A DNA stretch of 64,000 nt. Source: Dipteronia dyeriana (Eukaryota; Streptophyta; Magnoliopsida; Sapindales; Sapindaceae). Position numbers and translations under genes: made by a program. Under the pieces are notes generated by a model. The model saw only the letters and a list, made by a program, of their open reading frames with translations, did not search any database and was not told where the DNA came from. This document shows positions 35,641 through 47,085 of this stretch, piece by piece. Within the stretch, counting starts at the first letter, position 1. Every line of letters begins with the position of its first letter. The DNA is taken from positions 88,061,052 through 88,125,051 of the forward strand of contig CM065297.1 in the NCBI GenBank assembly GCA_032871835.1, written 5' to 3'.

Positions 35641-36186
35641 GGCCCGGCCCTGAGCCAGGACGAGAGGGGCGCACGCCTCGAGCTCATTATGTGAGGGGGA
35701 CATTAGAGTTTTAAAACAAAGGGGTCGAAATAAATATTTAAAAAAAAAAAAAACTCATTCTAAGTTTTTATTTCAGTCAAATAAAATGTTTTTAGCTCTA
35801 AAGCTCCTATTTAAATAATGGGCCAATTCATTTAGAAATTAAAAAATTAAAAAAGGGTCTAAAATCTGCCTTCACATAATAACTCAATTTTAAACATAGC
35901 TCTAACTCTCAACTCTCAAGTGAAATAAAAAACTAAAGCTTCAGAAAATACTATTTTTATTCATTATTTCTATTCAACTTTTGCTTATGTGTTATGCGAA
36001 ATTTATTTGTTCATATAAAACAATGTATTTATAACACGGCAACGTTTTATCTTTATTGAAATTATCATTTGAGACGAAATATATGAAAACAAGTTATTAA
36101 TTTGTTTTTATATATTAACAAACTATGAATATGAATGAGGGGGCACATTTTAGATTTTCGCCCGGGCATTTAAAGGCAGGACTAAC
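35641..36186. mobile_element. hAT-like non-autonomous element (MITE-like)
   Basis: The left end GGCCCGGCCCTGAGCCAGGA and the right end, whose complement begins GGTTAGTCCTGCC, form degenerate inverted ends. Next to each end lies a GAGGGGG(G/C)ACATT block, and on the right GCCCGGGC. Such GGCCCGGCCCTG-ended elements are familiar plant hAT-type MITEs. The interior is AT-rich and non-coding. I could not settle an 8-bp target-site repeat. Confidence 0.5.
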
Positions 36187-36222
36187 CTTGGTTTTCTACC
36201 ACGATTTTGATCAAAATTACAT

Positions 36223-36348
36223 ACACAAACATCCCAATCAATACACTAGCATTCCAACCTGCTGCACCAGCATCCCAACCTTCGACAAGAACATCCTAAC
36301 TCTTTGCACCAGTATCCCAACCTTCTACACTAGAATCCTAACCTCCTC
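36223..36348. repeat. 21-bp tandem repeat
   Basis: Five consecutive units start at 36244, 36265, 36286, 36307 and 36328 (for example CACCAGCATCCCAACCTTCG). A degenerate partial unit lies before them and another after. The period is exactly 21 bp, hence seven codons. On the minus strand one frame reads GWDAGA and EGWDTGA repeats, with TAG where other units have TGG. It may derive from a repeat-containing coding region. Confidence 0.85.
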
Positions 36349-37401
36349 CATCATCCCTATCATCCCCATTATCTTTTTCTTCACTATTTCGGTGATTTTT
36401 GGGACTACGTAACGTCGACCACTCGTCTGACAAATTTTCATGAATTGCTAATGGTAGTATGAAGAAAATAAAAAGAACAGAACATGAATACACGAGTTTT
36501 ACATGGTAAAACACCAAATCGGAGAAACGTCCATGGTTGCCGGTAACGGTAAGAAAATGAATTCAGTATAATAAAGTTGTTACACACTTTGATTCTCTTC
36601 TTTATGTATGGTTGTGTTTTAAATTTCTCATTGGTGTTTATAGGGTCTATCTATACATGCATAGAGCCCTATTTCTCGATGTACAAGTAAGGAAAGTTGA
36701 AAGTATTAAATGGAACTCTAACTTTTCGAAGTCGTGATTGTCTTCTTTCCTGATCCATGTTTCTGGCGTATTTAAAAACAGTAGGTCTCCTGCCTAATTT
36801 GCACTCTAATATCTTTAAGGAAGTTTGTTTCCTTATCAGAATGTCCTTCTAGACACCCTAGTAAGTCATGTTGCATTGAATACATCATTGTCCATGTGTT
36901 GCTCAACCGACCAATTACCAACCCAACCAATCCTTTATTCTCCCAACCATTACTTGATCCCAACCAGATCACTCTACCCAACTGGCTCATTTATCCGATC
37001 GGATTACGTTTACCTGGTCAATCTAGTTACCTTAATCGAGTTATCTCTACCCGACCATCTGGTAACCCTGACCGGGTATTGTAAAATTATTTTTGACAAC
37101 TTAGGTTGGTTTAGTCTAGTTGACTTTTTGTGACATTGCGTCTTCGATTACCATAAACCCTGATGATCATGTTGACCTATCATCCTTCCAGATTTTCCAA
37201 TAAATATACCCCCCCTTAAACATTCGAACCGAGCATCTCGCTCAGCAAGCAAAGCTCGCTCGGTGATGTATGTTTAATTATTGCTTTCTTTTTTATCATG
37301 TAGCACATAAATGCTTATTAATGCTTAACAGTTGAGCATTCAATTTCAACGACATTAATAAATTTTCCTTCTTGACGTGATGTGATGACGAAATTTATGG
37401 T
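36349..37401. other. Unassigned, LTR-like sequence
   Basis: No credible gene. Around 36480-36560 the minus strand carries words found in R/U5 regions of copia LTRs (GTAAAACTCGTGTATTC, CCATGGACG). Around 36900-37080 pyrimidine-rich CCAACC/CCGACC words recur. A run of C at about 37209-37215 follows ATAAATATA. I suspect an old minus-strand or truncated LTR but cannot define its ends. It is cut by copia copy 2 at 37402. Confidence 0.3.
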
Positions 37402-39616
37402 TGTTGGGATTATGCACGATAGCAAGAGTATAATAATGTATTTGACAATCTTTTCATATTAATAAAGTGATTTATACTTTAACAAATCTTATAGCATTTA
37501 TAGTTTAATTATTAAAATTATCAAAAGTAAATAATCATAATGTCAAAAGACTATGAGAAAAAAAGAATTGTTCATACATCTAGATATGTAAGAGGTAGAC
37601 ACAATTCTTTAGTTACTCTTGAATAATATTCACAAGTTAAGAAAAAGGTTGGGCGCCTTTATCTTGTCAAAGTTGTAGATTCTTTTGCTAGCATTTCAGT
37701 GGGATCAAATGTGTTATGATGAGTCTAAAATCATCAAAGTGTGGTGTATTTGGGCAAAAGAATCTAATGCACTAGGTGCATTGAATAGGATCACAATGAC
37801 TTAATTTATCCACAACTGTCAGTGGATAAAAAAATTTCACTTGAAGACAATCGGAGAGCCTATCTCAATCCTGAGATAAATGATGGACTTATGGTTGCAA
37901 GTGTTATCATTTGAGTTATCAATGAGTACGATTATATAGCATAGTCTATCCTCGATAGTTTGGTGGTATCCATTTGTTAAACGATAGAGGACTTCATTCA
38001 TAGATATGGACATCGTGGCTATATTTTTTAAATATGAGTAGAATACCATCATATGGATATTTTGAGGCATTGGATATTAAATCTTAACGTTAAGTTTTCA
38101 ATAGTGTCTATTGAAACATGACTTCTGGATAAGTCAAAATATCCAAGTTCAAAATGTGGTCATATGAGTAAATATGGTAACTTGGAGAGCTATAAGTGGT
38201 CTATGAGCTCTTGGCGATTATTGGTATTCTTCACAATGATAAACTTTCTCCATTAAGATTGTCTAGGGTATGAATGCGAAATATTAACTTATTCTATCTT
38301 TATTTAAGAGTTCAATTTTAGTTCTTTAGTGGAATGAACTAAAATTAATATATTTAACCTAAGTGAATCATTTGTTGATTGTGATTTGGTTATGTCTATT
38401 AAAACTTAAATTTAGATAGCCTGTCAAGATCCTCAATCCACATAAACTTGCATGGATCACTTGATATATTATACCAGACCAATTTAGGGGTCCATCTAGA
38501 ATTGTATTAAGGCATGTGGACTTGTTTCTTTTTGTAAGAATGGGTCTAGTTCACATGTAGACTTTTTATTAAGGTCCAATGAATTTAATAAAATAAGAAA
38601 AATAATATATATATGCCTATATAATATTATGGGCGGGTAAGGCTAATATATGAAAGCCTAATATATTATTTTTTATTTTATTATTTAATTAAAAGGAAAT
38701 TAATTAATTATTTAGTTAAAAGTCAAAATCTTTTTCCTAGTAGGAGAAGGTCTCCTAATATTATACTATTGTTTGTAGTATAATTAATATTAAAGACTAT
38801 ATTTGATAAGTAGATAAATAAAAGGAATTATTTATCTAGTCAAATTAGGAATTCTTTAGTACGGTCAAAAATACACCAATGAGTTGGATTAGGAGTCTTG
38901 GTGTAGGAAATAATTCTTTTTGGAAAAGGGTTTTTGGTCACTAAGTAAATCCACCTAAGAATAAAATTCTTACCTACCAAGTAAATCCTCTTTAGGAGAG
39001 GATTTGCGAACCTATAAATATAGGTTGTAAATTTTGGCCAAGGCATAAGAATTTATGTTCTAGAATTCGGCCAAGGCATAGGTGGAGACTTGAAAGAAGT
39101 TTTTTATTTATTTTGCTTCTATTGTTTAAAAAAAAAACTTCATCCAACTGGAGTGTGTAGAATTCGGTCAAGGAGATGAGAAAAGAGGGAAAGTTTTTGT
39201 TTTCGATAGTACACTTGTATCCTTTGCATCAAAAGGGTTTTGTATACAATATCGAATCAAGGTTCACGCAAGTTTCAATCAAATTGATTGACAATTCACA
39301 AGTGACTGGACGGTTTTGGTTTTTCTCTTGGAGGATTATTGTGACTAACAAAGAAGAAGATTTTGTTTGTTTCCATCCTCAGGTATACAATTTAAAGAAA
39401 GGGAGCTTACACTCCTAGGTGATTCACGTTCGTGATTGAATTGGAAGATCTTATGGATTCAATTCGAAGCTAGTTCTATCGTCAAAAAAAAAAAGGTACG
39501 ACACTTTTAATATACATCAATTAATCTAGGGTTAAGGTTCTTTCCTTTAAAGGGATTTTTTTTTTAAAATATATCAAATCCTAATTTTACACTTCCGTTG
39601 TGCGATTTTTCCTACA
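37402..39616 (+). repeat. 5' LTR of copia copy 2
   Basis: TGTTGGGATTATGCACG to GCGATTTTTCCTACA, 2215 bp. A TATA-like box lies near 39013 (CCTATAAATATAGG). An A-rich run at 39128-39137 and T-rich runs at 39550-39563 are present. The primer-binding site begins two bases after the LTR. Confidence 0.9.
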
Positions 39617-39617
39617 A

Positions 39618-39635
39618 TTGGTATCAGAGCCTGGT
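39618..39635 (+). other. Primer-binding site, copia copy 2
   Basis: TTGGTATCAGAGCCTGGT, identical to the copy-1 site and complementary to initiator-methionine tRNA. Confidence 0.9.
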
Positions 39636-41008
39636 TGTACCCTTGATTAATTAATGTATGTGTACGTGAATCTTTTTTCTTTTTATTGTATATATGCATG
39701 TTTTAGAAAGAGATGTCACTATAGGTCGCATATATATTTACATTGGAATGTATGGATATATATACGTTTTTATATGTGGTTTGTTATTGCTCAATTTTGG
39801 TCATAGAATTTCAATGTATTTTTTTTTTGGATTATAAAAAGAAGGGTGGCCTACCTTCGCCATAATTTCCTTCTTTGTAGTTGCTAAGTTTTTTTTTATA
39901 ATTATTTTGTTGTTGTAATAAAAAAAAACTGCACTATATTGTAATAAAAAAAAACTGCAGTATTTTTTTATTTAAAATTCTTCTGTAATACATTCACTTA
40001 TCGAAGACTTGAAGATTTGAAGAATTGGAAGAAACCAAAACAAATTTGGGACCGTGCGAGCCATAGCAACAAACGTGCGTGCGAAGAGCACGGGGGCACC
40101 ATTGTTGTGGCATGGGCTGCGCACGGCAGCCCTATGAAAGCCATGAGCTGCACATGGCAGCCCTTTATGGGGTTGTGGCATGCGCACGCCCATGGGAAGG
40201 GGCCAAGGGTGCGTACTCCCATGGGAGGCAGCCGAGGCAGTCCAAACGATGAAGGTCTAGTGAAGACTTGTTCGCTAAGAAATGAGTTTTTGTATTTCGA
40301 GACATATGTAATTTACTTGTTTTTTTAGGATGGACCAAAATGGAAGCTATTTATATTTTTGTAAACATTGCAATGTTTGTCATTGTTTGATAACATGTCT
40401 TATAGAATAGGAGTGCCACTCATATATCTCTTTTGGTAAGAACATGAATTGAATTGTTTAGGTATCTAATTGGTATCTAGATAACTTGGTAAATCATTCT
40501 TTGGAATTCGATAGAATGCCTTAAATAATTGAGTGGGATAAGGTGTTTTGGAACACCTCCTCCAAGTTTAGTTGAGCTTTACGTTTCATGTAATAACCTC
40601 CCAAGAGGTATTCATGAATGGAATTTAGCAAGATACTTCCTTATAAGGATAGCCTAGACAATTAACCCAAACAATATCTACTCCCAAAGGAGGGATATTC
40701 GTGAGGGATTATATTGAAGGTCGATAACTTGGTAATACACTTAACGTGATTTTATTAATATCCTACCAACAGTTTTTGTTAATAAAATTACAAGGCTAAA
40801 ATTGAAAACGTTGGTTGTTATGTTAACAATTAGGTAGGACCTAGTCCAACTAGTGAATGGTGCTAACTCTTAAAGGAGGCATGACATTATAGGTGTTGGA
40901 TCACCATTGAATTTTACGATTGAGTTATTTTATATAATTCAAGATATATATTCAAAAGTGATTTATCATGATTATTTACTTATATTTTTTTTTTATAATT
41001 CAGAAATC
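39636..41008 (+). other. Leader of copia copy 2 with GC-rich island
   Basis: About 1.37 kb without a credible frame. The island at 40055-40255 holds GCACGGCAGCCCTATGAAAG and, 30 bases on, GCACATGGCAGCCCTTTATG, with CATGGG and GCGCAC words. Poly-A and poly-T runs flank it. Two possible splice acceptors occur downstream: a T-run followed by AGGATGGACC near 40320-40338, and a T-run with TTCAG six bases before the gag ATG. Confidence 0.6.
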
Positions 41009-41830
41009 ATGACCCCATCCTTAATCAACATCCTAAAAGACAATATTTTAACTGGTGATAATTATGTCAGATGGAAAAGAAAAATTAGGCTTTTGTTGCA
41101 ATCTGAAAAGCATAAGTTCATTCTGTGCACTCCTAAACCACCTACTCCTACTAATGAATCTACTCAGGAGCAAAGAGATGAGTATCAGTAGTGGGAGTCT
41201 TCAGATGAAATGGCTACGTTACATTATGGCCTCAATCTCCGACGTGTTGCAACAATAACGTGAAGGAATGGAGACTACTGCCGATATAATGATGTCTCTA
41301 GAGGAGATGTTTGCTATAAGGTCTAGGACGACTAAGAGAGAGGCAGTGACTGCTTTCATGAATCTTAAGATGAAACCTGGACAGGCTGTGAAAGATCACA
41401 TGATGAAAGTCATAGCACATCTCAACATTGCTTAACTGAATGGTGCTGAGATAGATGGTGAGACGAAAATTGACATGATCGTCAACTCATGCCAGATTCC
41501 TTTGATAAGTTCAAGTTGGACTACACCTTGAATAATAAGGATTACACCTTGCATGGCATGATGCAAGATGTTCAAAGTGCCGAGAAAATCCTTGTGAAAG
41601 GCTTTGTACAAGGGATTCATACCGTAGGTAAAGTTGTTATTGTTAAGACCCTTAAAAAGGTCAAGAAACAACAGAAGAAAAAACAACTAGGACCTAGTAA
41701 GGAGACAAAGAAAGTAACCAAGATCAAAGAGAAGTGTTTCCTTTATGGTGAAAAGGGTATTTGGAAAAGAAATTGCCAAAAGTCTCAGGACAAGAAGGAA
41801 AAAGGTAATATTAATTATATTGAAACATGT
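41009..41830 (+). pseudogene. gag: Copia copy 2 gag
   Basis: It opens MTPSLINILKDNILTGDNYV. A stop follows EYQ at 41191 and a frameshift leads into 41489. The zinc knuckle reads CFLYGEKGIWKRNC near 41739-41780: its second Cys is Tyr and its His is Ile, so it can no longer bind zinc normally. Copy 1 keeps CFLCGEKGH, which shows these are changes in copy 2. Confidence 0.85.
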
Positions 41831-44800
41831 TTTTTGGCGGATTCTATGGATTCTTGGACCATAGACTCCAGAGCTACTAATCACGTTTGTTTTTCCTTAC
41901 AGGGGTTCAAGGAAAGGAGAAGGCTTAATGAGAACGAATTCAACTTGCGTTTAGGCAATGACGAGTTGGTGTCTGCTAGTTCAGTGGGAGATATAAGAAT
42001 TTGTTTAGATTTTTATAGGCATTTCGATTTAATACATGTTTATTATGTATCTCAATTCAAGAGGAATTTAATTTCAAATTCTTGTTTAAATAAATTTGGT
42101 TATTCTGTTACTTTGAATAAAGCTTTTATTATTAGTAAGAATGATAAAATTATTTGCAAAGATACGTTGGAATTATTCTATTTCTATAGAAATATCTCTC
42201 ACTTGTTAGACAAGGAATCAATGGAATCTAATCATAAAAGAGTAAAATTATCAAAAGATGAAACCTACCTATGGCATTTGCACCTAGGTCATATTAACCT
42301 TAACAGGATTAAAAGATTGGTAAGTGACGGACCTCTAAGTGACTTAAAGGTTGATGATCTACCAAATTGTGAATCTTTTTTGGAAGGCAAAATGAATAAA
42401 AGGTATTTTATGACCAAAGGCACATGAGCCATCGATTGTTTAGGATTGATACACACTGATGTGTGTGGACTGATAAGCATTCAAGCTAGAGGTGGATATG
42501 AGTACTTCATCACTTTCACAGATGATCACTCAAGATTTGGCTATGTTTATCTCATGAGACATAAGTCGGATGCTTTTGACATGTTCATAGCATTTAAAGT
42601 TGAAGTAGAAAATCAGCTTGAGAAACGCATAAAAATCCTAAGGTCAGATCGTGGTGGAAAATATCTATATGGTGAGTTTCAGAAATATATTACTGATAAT
42701 GGGATAATTTCTCAGTTTTCTGCACCAGGCACACCTCAATAAAATGAGGTGGCAGAAATGAGAAATATAACTCTTTTGGATATAGTTAGGTCTATGTTGA
42801 GTTATTCAACGCTCCCTAATTCTTTTTGGGGATATGCTTTACAAACCGCAATGTACATTCTAAACGATGTATCATCTAAGTCGGTTCCTAAAACACCACA
42901 TGAGTTATGGACCGAGAGAAAGCCTAGTTTACAACACTTAAGAATATTTTGATGTCTTGCGCACGTGTTAAAAGGAAGGACAGAAAAGATGGAGTCCCGT
43001 TCAGAAACATGTATATTTGTAGGGTATCCAAAAGGAACAAAATGATATTATTTTTATAGTCCTTCAGATTTTAAAGTATTTGTTTCGACAAATGCTAAAT
43101 TTCTGGAAGAGGACTATATGAATAATTTTGTGCCTAGAAATAGAATTGTCCTTAATGAGCTTTTAGGAGATACAATTCCACAAGAGGTTTTGCAACCAAG
43201 CCCAATTGTAAGTTTCGTATCAACACAAGATCAACAATCTACCATACCTTGTCATAGTGTGAGGGTTAGTAGACAACCTGAAAGATACATCAGTCCAGAA
43301 GAATATGTAGAGAATCTCCCAGACGACGATGATCCCTCTATGTACAAGGAAGTAATGGAAGATATTGATTGTCGCCATTGGCAAAAGATAATGCAATCCG
43401 AAATTGAATCTATGTTCTAAAATAAAGTCTGGTCTCTTGTAGACTTGCCTAAAGGGATAAAACCCATCGGGTGCAAGTGGGTATACAAAAGGAAAACATG
43501 AATGGATGGAGAGGTGGAAACCTTTAAAGCTAGGGTGGTAGCTAAAGGTTATACAAAGAAGGAAGGTATCGATTATGAAGAAACCTTCTCTCCTGTGGCC
43601 ATGATTAAATCCATTAGGATACTCTTATCCATTCTGGCATCTCTAGACCTAGAGATTTGGCAAATGAACGTCAAGACAGATTTTCTTAATGAAAGTCTTG
43701 ACGAAAGCATCTATATGATGCAACCAGAAGGATTCATTGAAAATGGCCAAGAGGAAAGAGTATGCAAGTTGCAAAGATCCATATATGGATTGAAGCAAGC
43801 ATCTAGATCCTGGAACATAAGGTTCGATCAAGCCGTGAAAAGTTTTGAATTTATTCAAAACCTTGATGAACCTTGTGTATACAAAAGGATTAAAGGTGAC
43901 AAGTTAGTTTTCCTAGTTCTTTACATTGATGACATACTACTCATCGAAAACGAGGTAGGTGTATTGACATCAGTAAAAGAATGGTTAGCAAAATAGTTCG
44001 ATATGAAGGACTTAGGAGAAGCAAGGTATATTCTTGGTAACCCAAGCTTCATACATAGATAAAATCTTGTCTAGGTTTTCCCTGCAAGATTCCAAGAAAG
44101 GTATGTTACCTTTCAGACATGGAATCAAACTTTTAAAGGAACAAGTTCCTAAGAATGAGAATGAAGAGCTGTTCATGAGTAGGGTTCCATATGCATCGAC
44201 AGTTGGAAGTCTCTTGTATGCAATGCTTTGTGCTAGACCAGATATTTGTTTTGTTGTGGGCATAGTTAGCAGGTTTCAATCAAAACCTGGTCCTAATCAC
44301 TGGACAGGCTGTCAAGCATATTTTCAAGTATCTATAGGAGAACGAGAGATTATATGCTTGTATACTCTGGAGGGGATTAAATTCCCATTGGGTATACAGA
44401 TTTTGATTTTTAGTCAGATTTTGGCTCCAAAAGATCAACATCAGGATCTGTATTTACTATTGGAGGAGAGGTAGTCATATGGAGAAGTATCAAGAAATGT
44501 AGTATTGATGATTCCACCATGGAAGCCAAGTATGTTGCCGCATGCGAGGTTGCTAAAGAGGTTGTCTGGCTCCGACAATTCTTGATTGACTTGGAAGTGG
44601 TTCCTGATGCGAATAAGTTGATCACTATCTATTGTGACAATAATGAAGCAGTGGCTAACTCGATAGAACCAAGAAACATAAAAGAGGGAAACACATTGAA
44701 AGAAAGTATCACCTTCTACGGGAAATTATACATAGGGGTGACGTGGCGATTACCAAGATCGCGTCAACAAATAATCTAGTGGATCCCTTTATAAAGGATC

Positions 44801-44868
44801 TTCCATAAAAGAGTTTTGATAGGCATCTAGAGAACCTAGGGATGAGAGATATGACACATTTGCTATAG
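41831..44868 (+). pseudogene. pol: Copia copy 2 pol
   Basis: The protease motif WTIDSRATNHVC at about 41856-41891 again has DSR in place of DSG. The pre-integrase box LWHLHLGHINLNRIKRL is near 42272. The integrase core has DVCGLISIQARGGYEYFITF and TDDHSRFGYVYLMRHK at 42460-42560, DRGGKYLYGEF near 42647, and [14 protein letters not shown] near 42826. RT runs from 43410 with FKARVVAKGYTKKEGIDYEE, and the catalytic LYIDDILLI is near 43920. RNase H has MEAKYVAACEVAKEVVWLRQ at 44519. The end MRDMTHLL stops at 44866-44868, followed by the polypurine tract AGTGGGAGAT. Confidence 0.9.
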
Positions 44869-44882
44869 AGCAAGTGGGAGAT

Positions 44883-47085
44883 TATTGGGACTATGCTCGA
44901 TAGCAAGAGTATAATAATGTATTTGACAATCTTTTCATATTAATAAAATGATTTATAGTTTAACGAATCTTATAGCATTTATAGTTTAATTACAATAATT
45001 GTCAAAATTAAATAATCATAAGGTCAAAAGACTATGAGAAAAGTAGAATTGTTCATAAATCTAGATATGCATGAGACATACACAATTTTTTAGTTAGTCT
45101 TGAATAATATTCACAACTTAAGAAAAAAGTTAGGCGTCTTTATCGTGTCAAAATTGTAGATTCTTTTGCTAGCATTTTAATGGGATTAAATATGTTATGA
45201 TGAGTCTAAAATCATCAAAGTGTGGTGTCTTTGGGCAAAAGAATCTAGTGCACTAGGTGCATTGAATAGGATCACAGTGAATTAATTTATCCACAACCGT
45301 CAGTGGATAAAGATTTTTCACTTGAAGACAATCAGAGAGTCTATCTCAATCCTGAGATAAATTATGGACTTATGGTTGCAAGTGTTAGCATTTGAGCTAT
45401 CAATGAGTACGATTATATAGCATAGTCTATCCTTGAGAGTTTGGTGGTATTCATTTGTTAATCGATAGATGACTTCATTCATAGATATGGACATCGTGGC
45501 TCCATTTATTAAATGTGAGTAGAATACCATCATATGGATATTTTGAGGTATTGGATATTAAATCTTAACGTTAAGTTTTCAATAGTGTCTATTGAAACAG
45601 GGCTTTTGGACAAGTCAAAATATCGAAGTTCAAAATGTGGTCATATGAGTAAATATGGTAACTTGGAGAGCTATAGGCGGTCTATGAGCTCTTAGCCATA
45701 ACTTGTATTCTTCACGTGGACACACTTTCTCCGTTAAGATTGTCTAGGGTAAGAATGATAAATATTAACTTATTTTATTTTTATTTAAGAGTTCAATTTT
45801 AGTTCTTTAGTGGAATGAACTAAAATAAATAGATTTGACCTAAATGAATCTTTTGTTGATTGTGATTAGGTTTTGTCTATTGAAGCTTAAATTTAGATAG
45901 CTTGCCAAGATTCCCAATCCACACGAACTTGCATGGATCACTTGATATATTCTACCGGACCAATTTAGGGGTCCATCTAGAATTGTATTAAGGCATGTGA
46001 ACTTGCTTCTTTTTGTAAGAATGGGTTTAGTTCACATGTGGATTTATTTTAAGGTCTAATGGATTTAATAAAATAAGAAAAATAATCTATATGCCCATAT
46101 AATGTCATGGGTGGCAAGGCTAATATATAAAAGCCTAATATATATATATATATACATATTTTATTTAATTAAATGGAAATTAAATAATTTGTTGATTAAT
46201 TAATTATTTAATTAAAAGTCAAAATCTTTTTCCTGATAGGAGGTCTCCTAATATTATACTATTGTGGGTATTATAATTTATATTAAAGACTATATTTGAT
46301 AAGTAGATAAATAAAATGAATTAATTATCTAGTCAAATTAGGAAGTCTTTAATATGGTCACAAATACACTAATGAGTTGGATTATGAGTCTTGGTGTAGG
46401 AAAGAATTTTTTTTGGAAAAAGATTCTTAGTTACTAAGTAAATTCACCTAAGAATATGATTCTTGCCTACCTAGTAAATCCTTTTTAGGAGAGGATTTGT
46501 GAACCTATAAATATAGGTTGTAAATTTCGGCCAAGGCATAGGTGGAGACTTGAAAGTGTTTTTATTTTTATTTTGCTTTTAAAGTTTTTTTTAAAAAAAA
46601 AACTTCATCAACTATAGTGTGTAGAATTCGGCCAAGGAGAAGAGAAAAAAGAGAACGTTTTTGTTTTCGATTGTACACTAGTATCCTTTGCATCAAAAGG
46701 ATTTTGTGTACAACATCGAATCAAGGTTCATGCGAGTTTCAATCAAATTGATTGATAATTCACAAGTGACTGGACGTTATTGGTTTTTCTCTTGGAGGAT
46801 TATTGTGACTAACAAAGAAGAAGATTTTGTTTGTCTCCATCCGTAGGTATACAATTTAAAGAAAGGGAGCTCACACTCCTAGGTGATTCACGTTTGTTAT
46901 TGGATTGGAAGATCTTGCGAATTCAATTTGATGCTAGTTCAGTTATCACGAAAAAACGGTACGGCATTTTTAATATATATCAATTAATCAAGGGTTAAAG
47001 TTCTTTCTATAAAAGGGTTTTTTTTTAATATATCAAACCCTAATTTCATGCTTTCACCAGGTTTTTGAACCGTTATTTCCCTATA
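44883..47085 (+). repeat. 3' LTR of copia copy 2
   Basis: TATTGGGACTATGCTCG to TTTCCCTATA. Both terminal dinucleotides are altered compared with the 5' LTR (TG to TA, CA to TA). The body aligns with 37402-39616 over its whole length. Confidence 0.85.

Larger units (their letters stand above)
37402..47085 (+). mobile_element. Angela/TAR-like Ty1/copia element, copy 2 (plus strand)
   Basis: A 9.7-kb full-length element with 2.2-kb LTRs. It is flanked by ATGGT (37397-37401) and ATGGC (47086-47090), a target-site repeat with one mismatch. Same family as 12140-23605: LTRs, leader island, gag start and pol correspond throughout. By eye the LTRs differ at roughly 10% of positions over 440 bases. 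It is coding-defective. Confidence 0.9.

Noticed and set aside
37195..37225. Possible minus-strand polypurine tract plus LTR start
   Set aside because: The run of C after ATAAATATA equally fits a TATA region of a plus-strand LTR; no partner LTR found.
39618..39635. tRNA-like match
   Set aside because: Only the 18-base complement of a tRNA 3' end, i.e. a primer-binding site and not a tRNA gene. The same applies at 19570, 6116 and 26064.
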